Shown: positions 56,600 through 64,000 of the stretch, one piece after another
How the letters are laid out: each line of letters opens with the position of its first letter
How positions within the stretch are numbered: the stretch's first letter is position 1
Origin: Sipunculus nudus
Lineage: Eukaryota > Annelida > Sipuncula > Golfingiida > Sipunculidae
Direction: 5' to 3'
DNA: 64,000 nucleotides
Assembly: GCA_026874595.1 (NCBI GenBank)
Contig: CM049322.1
Coordinates: forward strand, 32,942,340-33,006,339
Notes under the pieces: generated by a model
Database searches by the model: none
What the model was told of the DNA's origin: nothing
The model's input: the letters and a program-made list of their open reading frames with translations, nothing else
Made by a program: the position numbers and the translations under genes

Positions 56600-59500
56600 C
56601 TAGCAGAATACACATAGTTTAGACATGCAACCTGTGACGGCCAGGTTTTAATGTGTACAAAATGGAAGCCCCCATGAGCCGTTTCTAGAAATTGGGAGAA
56701 ATAAACCTGTCAGGTTTTGAAAAGCGCGTGGATCCTGGATGCGACTTGGAAGTAATCCTAGGACAGTGTCCAATTTAGAGTATCGTTGAAAAGGGTTTGT
56801 AGAAAAAGTGGTGTTTCAACAAAGTTAGGGCCGAATAACACTTTTATTAGACCACACCGGAACCTTCAACAGTAGTAGGATTACAGCAAAGCCAAAGTTG
56901 CATCTATAAACACTAGGCAGCACTAGTAACATCAACTGGCAGCAGTCGTGAATTAAAAAAGAACATTTATCATCCAATACTCTGAATACTTAGTTTAATG
57001 TCATACAGCTTTCTTCAGTGACATTCAATTAGCAGTGACACCTAGAGGCCAAGTTCCTGAGCTTAAAATAACACCCCTGTTCATATATCACAGACAGAAA
57101 GCCAGGCTGGCGGCCATGTGGGCATCTCTAAAATGATTGTCATTCACCTTTGGAGTCGCAAGTCTTCCCACAATACCAGCCAATTACCCGACCCAAACAA
57201 ACACCCCCTCACAGATCTGACCTTCACCAAACTCCAGCCAACCTTTGACCCTTCCCAGAAGGGCTGTGGTTCCATCAAAGCCGTGTGCCCCTGACTTCCG
57301 TGACTGGCATTCTGGAAGGCCTTATGCCAATTTCTTGCCTGGATTAATCCAAACATTGAAGCTCAACAACCCTGAGCCAAGTCCAGAGCTTGCTGATGAT
57401 GGAAGTTCTTAAAGCTCCTAGCACTCTGCATCTTCCGAAGATGCCTGAGGAGAGAGAATTCTAGGGAGGATATCAGTGCTTCACACTGCTCCTCTGGCAC
57501 CTTTTCAGCACCTCCTTGACACTAATGATTTCTCAAACCCAAACTCTGTACTAACTCCATTAATTCTATACATACTACATCCAAAACAAAAACACTGACA
57601 CAACAGCCCACATCTTTCAAGCTGATATAAGGTCTGCCGCTCTGCTTGGTTTTCATGGTTCTGATTTCATCACTTTAATTTACCATAAAACAAATTAAAT
57701 TAAGGGGAAATTTATTAAGAATACAATAATTAAAGGCAATTTATTTCAACTTAAATTAGATTTAGAAGAGATAAATGTGTCAAAGAACCAATGCTGTGTG
57801 GAAAAAAAAGTACATACAAACAAACCTATGACATCATCTCTGTGAATCATCAAATTGTATTAACGTTCATACCAGGGATGTGATGTCACAATATTGTAAA
57901 ATTTTTTGTTTGATTTCATTTTAAATCCAGCGATTTACCATTGTTTATTCTGCAGAAAATTTCTGGCTTACTTTGCCAATACATTAATGAATTCTCCACA
58001 ATTCCTGTTAAGATAAGTTCTCAGCATAAAATGCCCCTGTGACACGTGAATGGGCTTGTTTATCTACAAGCTGTTAGTAAACACAGCAATGTAAACATGT
58101 AACCTAAGTTAGCTGGTGGCATATGTGTAGAAGCAGAAAGGTCACAATCTGCAAAATGTCTTTTCTGGTTGTTCTGAAATGCCACCAGATGTCCTCGTTG
58201 AATGTGTTTGGATTATTTTGATGGGCCCCCCAAATGTTATAAACACATGGACATAAATAAAAGGAACGGCCTGTGTGCAGTGGGAACATGTTTTCTGGGC
58301 TTTTTTTTTATATAAAAAGGTTCAACTTTATGGGCTTATCTTTAGTTTACAGACATTAGATTACAGAAGAGGCCCCTTTAAAACCATCATATGCACTCCA
58401 GACATTTAGACTTTGTAGTTATATAATCATAACCTTTGTCTATTTTTCTTCTGGGGCAATGATAATAAGCTACAGAGTATTTTACAAAAATTACACAGAA
58501 AAAGGATAAGGATAGTGCAATAGAGTACAGTAAAAAATGTGTGTGTTCAAACACAAATAGGGAAAAACCTGCAACCCCATGTCCACTGTGGTAACTTGCA
58601 GAAGGGACATGATGGATTATTTGCCAAAACGGGTAATTTAAAGGATCCTCTGTTAGTCTGCCTAAATAGATAATCCATCACAAACCTGGCACAATTTCCC
58701 GATACGGCATTAAATATATTTCCACGATGAAGAAATATTAGTGTCTCTTACGATGATTGGTCATAACTATTCACAAGGCAGGAGACCCAGTACCCCCAGG
58801 CTCTTCTCCTGCTTGTGAAGTCATTAATCTCAGAACTATCTGGTGATTTGGGATTCAATAAGACAGATGAATGCCAATCAATTCAACTTGTGTATCCAGT
58901 GTATTCAGTAAGTTCCTTTAAGACAGTGAAATCCTAAATCTATGTAAATTTAAACAAGTAGCAGAATTTTTATTCTGTGAATATCCACACATTTGCAACA
59001 GAACCATAATGATAACTATTTCAGGTTTATTATGATTAGTTTTTAGGTTCTGAAAATTTGCATCATTCTTAAGCACAATCTGAATATAATCATTATTTTT
59101 CAGGATCTCAAATTGTAATTATTTTCAATGCTGTCAGAATTTTTTCTTAATTTTTTAATATGTTTGAAATCTTTTATTATTTTCATATCTTCCTTGAAAA
59201 CTTCATTTTTTAAAGGCTCTGTCGGAAACTCTTGCTCAATGATTAATATTCTACCATCCTGGCATGAAGGCTCTCTTGTGGGATTCAAAGCTAGGACTTC
59301 CAGCTTTAAGAGTCCAATGCCTGAACTGCTACACTACATCTCTCTCTGCAGTTCACACCAGGCTAAGTGGGAGAGATCTATGGGTGGTCTCTTAACACAG
59401 GTTTTACTGTACATGACTTCCCTGTGCTGATCTCCTGGGACGATCAGAAGTAGGTCCTGGGCAGTCAGCTTCTCTGGAAAATCAGGAAAATCTAAAGCAT

Positions 59501-60260
59501 GTGTATCTCTGCCTAATTAACTGAAAATACAGATACTCTCATGCTGATAACTGACAGACTAATACAGTACAAAATGTTTTGTGACTGTATAATACTACTG
59601 TAGAGAGATGATGCAGGCTATGAAGAAACTTAAAAACCCCACTGCACAAAAATAAAATCATCAAACATTAACTCTATCATCTTTCTTGGAGTAGTGATTA
59701 TATAATAATAGTGCAGGCTAAATCACTCTTATTGAAAGAGTAACTCTTCTTTTTTGTAAGATTTACTTAAAATGATGCTGATTACTCTTTTCACATACTT
59801 TTTTTTCACCAGCACTCTATTTGATCTCTTTTATCAGCAAAAGTATTCTGAGATAGTGATCATTGGTAGATAAAAGCAATAAAACCACACTGAAAAAATT
59901 CCACGACAGACTTATATAATTCCATGACATTTACTCAAAATTCCACGACTTTATGTGGTATTTACATAGTTTTTAATTCAATAACTTTTCCTGATTAATG
60001 AGAACACTGTCCTAGAGGAGGAAACTAAGTTCGGGTTCTCAAGTTGGTATGCCATCCACTACAGCTGGTGACTATAACTCTTACTCTTTTACTTTACCCG
60101 TCTTTTATCACCATCCTCTGTCAGAACGACTAGATTTAAGATACAAGTATTTGCTATAAGACTGTACTGGTACAATTACGTCTTTTGTAAGAAAGATCTT
60201 TCTTCACAGAGTTAGAATACATAGTGGTAAGCCGCGAGAAACCCTACGGGTGTAGCTCCT
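56600..60260. other. Mixed stretch, GC-richer at 56.6-57.5 kb
   Basis: Bases 56640-57550 are unusually GC-rich. On the minus strand, 57148-57338 is open for 63 codons between an acceptor (TTTGGATTAATCCAG) and a donor (CAAAG|GTGAAT), reading ARNWHKAFQNASHGSQGHTA and onward. The peptide is Trp/Gly-rich and unrecognised, so this may be a decayed transposon. Bases 57560-60000 are AT-rich with poly-T. AATTCCACGAC recurs three times at 59897-59955. A 60-codon minus frame at 59100-59288 has no context. Confidence 0.3.
59262..59412. repeat. SINE head joined to an AACCTGT-family end
   Basis: On the minus strand GTGTAGCAGTTCAGGCATTG GACTC and AGCTTTGAATCCC are A/B-box-like. Directly to the right, GGGTGGTCTCTTAACACAGG TTTTACTGTA matches the right-end layout of the 60.5-kb element. 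Two unrelated repeats abut here. Confidence 0.5.
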
Positions 60261-60332
60261 TCACAAGAACATGATGCTGGCTGTGTCTATTTTAAGCTCT
60301 CCAAGAACCTTGGACTCGGCAAGTACACACAC
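60261..60332 (-). CDS. Candidate terminal coding exon
   Basis: A strong acceptor (AGGCTTGTTTTCTTGCCCGCAG) precedes 23 codons and TGA: VCVLAESKVLGELKIDTASI then MFL. In phase 0 it can follow the exon at the right edge (SGPSPQ), giving a continuous frame. That junction is an inference. G+C content is above background. There is no AATAAA within 250 bases, and the peptide is not recognised. Confidence 0.25.
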   Translation of the reverse strand: MCVLAESKVLGELKIDTASIMFL

Positions 60333-60483
60333 CTGCGGGCAAGAAAACAAGCCTGGTACATACAAAGCAAAATTGAATTTGTGCTTCATGTTCCTTAAAT
60401 GATGATGACCTCGGCCTGCAGATGGTGTTACATGTAACTAATGCAGCTGACTGTTTATGATGATCCATGGATTTTATAAGAAT

Positions 60484-60665
60484 TACAGTAAAACCTGTGT
60501 TATGAGACCACCTTTGGGAATGGCCAAAAGTGGTCTTAATTCACCGATCGTCTTATTAGACATATCTGTTATAACCAGTGTGAATGCTTTTGGTTCACCA
60601 AAGGGTGGTCTTAATAGACAGGTGGTCTTATAAGACAAGTGGTCTTTCAGACAGGTTCCAATGTA
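60484..60665. mobile_element. Short TIR repeat, best copy of the AACCTGT family
   Basis: TACAGTAAAACCTGT at the left and ACAGGTTCCAATGTA at the right are inverted with a few mismatches. The interior alternates GACCACCTTTGGGAATGGCC and GGTGGTCTTAATAGACAGGT. The symmetry makes a 98-codon minus-strand frame that is not a gene. Related pieces are at 15170-15293, 39218-39365 and 59355-59412, so it is a dispersed family in this genome. Confidence 0.65.
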
Positions 60666-60669
60666 TGAT

Positions 60670-61689
60670 GACCATATGATGATAATCACTTCAGGTAGGG
60701 CATTGGTCATGGCAAAAAGAGGACATCTAGTCAACTGCATGGCCTGCAGGTGGGGCTTCCTGTCACAAATATGACTCATTGTACATAATGATGATGATAA
60801 TTATCTTTTTTTTTAAACTTTTTAAATGATGCCAGTCACAACTGTTTAGGAAAACACACCCTTTGTGTTTTCAAAATATAAAGAAACCCAGACTGAAGAA
60901 AACATCCTCGGCACTTTACTTACATTTTTGACAACTGTTGAACCATGCATTATGCCTTAAGCATAAGTCTAGGAAGCTAATGAGACTAAATCAAAGCAGA
61001 TTTTAACTTTTTGTACCAAACTGACCATTTTTTGAGTCAAATCAGAACTTTATAGAGTTTATCTTTCTGCATGGATACCCAAGCTGCCCACAGTGAGCCT
61101 GACATAAGGATTGCCATCAATACAATTTAGTTTAAATCTTCTGAGGGTAATGCTGAAGAAGTGACAGCTATGATATTTTTATTACTTAGGGCTGCAAGCT
61201 GTACTTTGTCCAGGTAAGCAGTTTTTTCTTGCAGCACCAGTCTGCCCTGGTCTGAGGCTGCAACAGCCCTGGTACAGTCAAACCAGCAGCGGGTAGACTC
61301 TGATAATGCAGTCTACCCACATTTATCATACAGTTAAAAATAGTGCATTTTTTTGTAAACAAAAACAGGCCAACCTCTTCTGATCCAAGTTACACCTTTG
61401 CAGAACTTTGGCTTTCATAACATGTTTTTTTTAATGTTTTATGTTGTGCTTCTTAAGTTTTACCCCAGTACCAGTACTCCTATTGTATCTAACTTTTTTC
61501 TATTATATTCTCTACAAGGTATTGTATATTCCTAAAATCTTTGCTTTGAAACTGTTGGTCTTTTCATGAGCTGGGTAGCTTTTTGCAGGAGTGTGTGTGT
61601 CCTTAATGTTCACCTAATTTTACCAACTTACTTTGCTCATTTGATATACATTTTAATGGATATTTTTAATATTTATTTACTCTGTGCAG
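60670..61689. other. Non-coding stretch
   Basis: No ORF or repeat of note. T runs at 60808-60815 and 61427-61434. Confidence 0.4.
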
Positions 61690-61793
61690 ACCAAGCAGCA
61701 CCTAAACAGATAAAGGATGACAAAATAGCTTTGAGAAATTATACTTACTTAAATACAGGAACTAGTTTCCTAACAGTTTATATAGGGATCTAA
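61690..61793 (+). CDS. Weak terminal-exon candidate
   Basis: The acceptor AATATTTATTTACTCTGTGCAG is strong. It is followed by an open frame in phase 1 (QAAPKQIKDDKIALRNYTYL then NTGTSFLTVYIGI) to TAA 61791. No donor or AATAAA is evident. A second strong acceptor lies 67 bases further on, so alternative terminal exons or a decayed gene are possible. Confidence 0.18.
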
Positions 61794-61860
61794 TGGACAT
61801 AATTAAAATTTTTTTAAATTTCTAAATGAAAAGTGTTTTGGAGGAACCTTTTATTTGCAG

Positions 61861-62064
61861 CTTAGATGTCTTAAGAGAACAGTCAAGGTAATGCTACCTC
61901 CCAGTGTCCATGGCACTTTAAGAACGTGGCCGCAGAACCAGATAGTAAGGGAGAATGTGCCATCCTATTATACAGCAGACCTAGGGGGAACAGAGCTCAT
62001 GATCAATAGTAATAATCTCTGTGTTTGCGGCTATCACAAGAGGCGGGATTTCTTGGAAAGGTGA
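61861..62064 (+). CDS. Weak exon candidate
   Basis: The acceptor GGAACCTTTTATTTGCAG precedes a 67-codon frame, LRCLKRTVKVMLPPSVHGTL then RTWPQNQIVRENVPSYYTAD and onward, to TGA 62062. A donor AAG|GTAATG at 61887/61888 could make a 27-base microexon instead. From about 62040 another plus frame takes over (SIFPITMDIMSIDLGMSSMF), as if a frameshift separated two parts of one coding sequence. It runs into a G homopolymer at about 62181-62204. G+C is above background, and the family is unknown. A relic of a coding gene or transposon is plausible. Confidence 0.22.
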   Translation, partial: LRCLKRTVKVMLPPSVHGTLRTWPQNQIVRENVPSYYTADLGGTELMINSNNLCVCGYHKRRDFLER

Positions 62065-62180
62065 CTCCATCTTTCCAATTACCATGGACATAATGAGCAT
62101 TGACTTGGGAATGTCATCAATGTTCTATCATTCACAGTATCTGACCGATGCCATGATGATAAATGTTTACCACTCCAGGG

Positions 62181-62204
62181 TTGGGGGGGGGGGGGGGGGG
62201 GGGG
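62181..62204. repeat. G homopolymer
   Basis: About 24 G in a row. It is the longest homopolymer in the window and breaks any frame through it. Confidence 0.9.
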
Positions 62205-63982
62205 GCAGGACCTTTGCCCACTACTATAGATGAATGTCGAAATTAGAAAGCACTCTGCTACCTCCTTCCACATTCTGGATTTCCAGATACTGAACATCAA
62301 CCAGGTTCCCAATCAGACTTTGGTGTGTGTTACTAAAATGCTGGAAATACAAGTGTATTAATCCAAGACAAGAACATGTGTCATTGTTCTATGGTTGCAT
62401 CCCAGGTTAGCTATGTGAGCATGAACAAAGGCAGTTGAACCTGTGCATAAAACCAACTGGTTAAATTATGACCATATTTGGATATTTACACATATTTACA
62501 CATAATGTACACTTTCCCTGGCTACGAGTGAATTTGTTTTTGATTGCCCTATCTTGCTATGGTAAAGATTCCTCTTTTTTTAACAAAAACATAATATCTA
62601 GATTACCTCCGTAACACTTCTTAAATTTCATCAAAATCTGTTCATAACATAAAACCTGTTATTACGATAAAGACCATCCAGACAGTATTTATCAACCTCC
62701 TCCAATGCCAGATTTTAATCTTGATTTATCTTAAAATTGTTTACTAGCTTGCCTTCAGGCATACATTCGATTATAATTTTTAACATGCTGAGAACTGTAA
62801 TAAAACTGAGTAATAAAAGCAAGCTTCCAACATGCAGCACCTACTGATGTATTGCCTCTTGCCAGATTTTCAAATTAACAGCTGTAGGGTTCACATTTAA
62901 ACATTTCTTCAAGTTGGTCTTTGCAAAAGTGAGCCAATATGAGTGTCATGTAATGCCATTAATTATCTGTAAATTCTTATCACTGCCTAATGAAATCAAT
63001 GTCAATGAACTTTGTTCCTTTGGAATCTAAATTTATTTTCTAATCACTGTTGCAGATTTTTGCCTATTCTAAAAGCAAGACAGGATCCATGGAAACCGGA
63101 GGATTATATCCCCCACCAAGCTAAATGGTGACAATTCTAATAAAATTGGATTTAAGACCAAGTGACACATTTTCTACGCATCAGCTTGATTAGACTATGA
63201 AAGAAACACTGCTGTACAAGATACAGACAGACATGGAAAGGACAGACACACAGAGTGGTATGCACTCTGTGTGTTTGACTTATATACTTAAAAGAAATCT
63301 TTAAGATGTGACTATGCTTGCTTGGTATTACAATTTTCTCATTATAGTACTGAAATATGTCCCAGATATCAGTATACATATCTTCCACATTACTGAAGTA
63401 TCCACCAGATTTCAACATGTTCCTACTAGTACCAAAATGTCCCACTAGATGTCAATCTATTCCAAGTAGTACCAAAATCTCTCACCACATGTCAAGGTAC
63501 TCCATATACTATTGAAATCCATCAACAGATGTCAGCACAAGTCAACCTTTTTTTCCCAAATGTATATCAAGATAGACTAGCAACAGACTGAGAGTTTTCT
63601 CAACAGAATGAGAGTTTTCTTCTTTTATCCAGATCAAAATATATTTTCCATGACACTGCATTTTATTCACAAGCAGAGTAGACAATTTCACCAGGTGAGA
63701 GAATGCAAGACAAATCAACAGATTTTGCCATGCTGGAATTAATGATTACTGGGTATGGATATGAAAAAATCCACACCAGGTCAGAAGATGCAGTAACTAC
63801 GAATGATTCTCACTGTTAAATGTATTATCCGTGATAGACAGAACCTGAGGTAGGGACAAGTCTATCATTCAGGCAGGGACAAGTCTATTATTTTCACTCC
63901 TCGGTATATACCTACCTTTTCCTAAGATCTGGTAAATCCTTTCCTGGTTTAAAATTGTTTTAAAAAAATAAAGTCCACTTAC
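62205..63982. other. Non-coding stretch
   Basis: Bases 62530-62670 carry TTAAATTTCATCAAAATCTG-type words common in invertebrate repeats. Bases 63580-63635 and 63840-63895 each contain a 20-26-base direct duplication. This would be intron downstream of the right-edge exon. Confidence 0.4.
63340..63540. repeat. Degenerate tandem array, about 45-bp unit
   Basis: About five copies of a unit like TAGTACCAAAATGTCCCACT AGATGTCAA, diverged from one another. The minus-strand frame through it is a by-product. Confidence 0.75.
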
Positions 63983-64000
63983 CTGTGGTGAGGGACCACT
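63983..64000 (-). CDS. Partial exon at the right edge (3' end only)
   Basis: The minus strand reads AGTGGTCCCTCACCACAG and then GTAAGTGG, a near-perfect donor at 63983/63982. All three frames are open across 18 bases (SGPSPQ, VVPHH, WSLTT), so neither frame nor product can be assigned. It may belong to the gene ending at 60.3 kb or 51.3 kb, or be a 5' exon of the PDZ gene. Confidence 0.33.

Noticed and set aside
60483-60779. 98-codon minus-strand ORF
   Set aside because: Lies within an inverted-repeat element; the frame follows from repeat symmetry.

Overview
The window looks like AT-rich, gene-poor nuclear DNA from an invertebrate animal, most likely a mollusc or another lophotrochozoan. 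There are no operons and no long ORFs. Candidate coding pieces are short and bounded by GT/AG splice signals. The filler is microsatellites, homopolymers, degenerate tandem arrays, tRNA-derived SINEs and small terminal-inverted-repeat elements. One element at 12 kb, with 325-bp internal repeats and GTATCCCC/GGGGATAC ends, resembles repeats I associate with bivalve and gastropod genomes. The taxon is an inference.

The best-supported coding pieces are on the minus strand: a PDZ-domain exon (34474-34534) and two exons near 9.4-9.5 kb and 1.2-1.5 kb that encode basic, Ser/Arg-rich N-terminal sequence. All three end in phase 1, so they could all splice to one acceptor beyond the left edge. The simplest reading is a long-intron gene running leftward, with a PDZ-containing long form and two PDZ-less forms from internal promoters. 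The PDZ piece resembles the ARHGEF11/ARHGEF12 (PDZ-RhoGEF/LARG) family, but it is only 20 residues.

Further right, also on the minus strand, are an open frame at 36 kb (one in-frame TGA, cysteine-rich front, membrane segment, perfect donor), a short first-exon candidate at 50.2 kb, a cysteine-rich terminal-exon candidate with a poly(A) signal at 51.3 kb, a possible terminal exon at 60.3 kb, and the last 18 bases of an exon at the right edge. If the 51.3-kb and 50.2-kb calls both hold, a gene boundary lies between them. Plus-strand candidates at 8.7, 10.1, 30.3, 49.0 and 61.7-62.1 kb are weaker.

The rest reads as introns and intergenic DNA. Recognisable content includes seven or more unrelated short tandem arrays, at least four kinds of TIR element, two full copies of one SINE plus several other tRNA-like heads, a repeat pair at 15.4 and 45.4 kb, and scattered near-consensus motifs for CTCF, RFX (X-box) and DR1 nuclear receptors. 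No rRNA, intact tRNA gene, CRISPR array or autonomous transposon was found.
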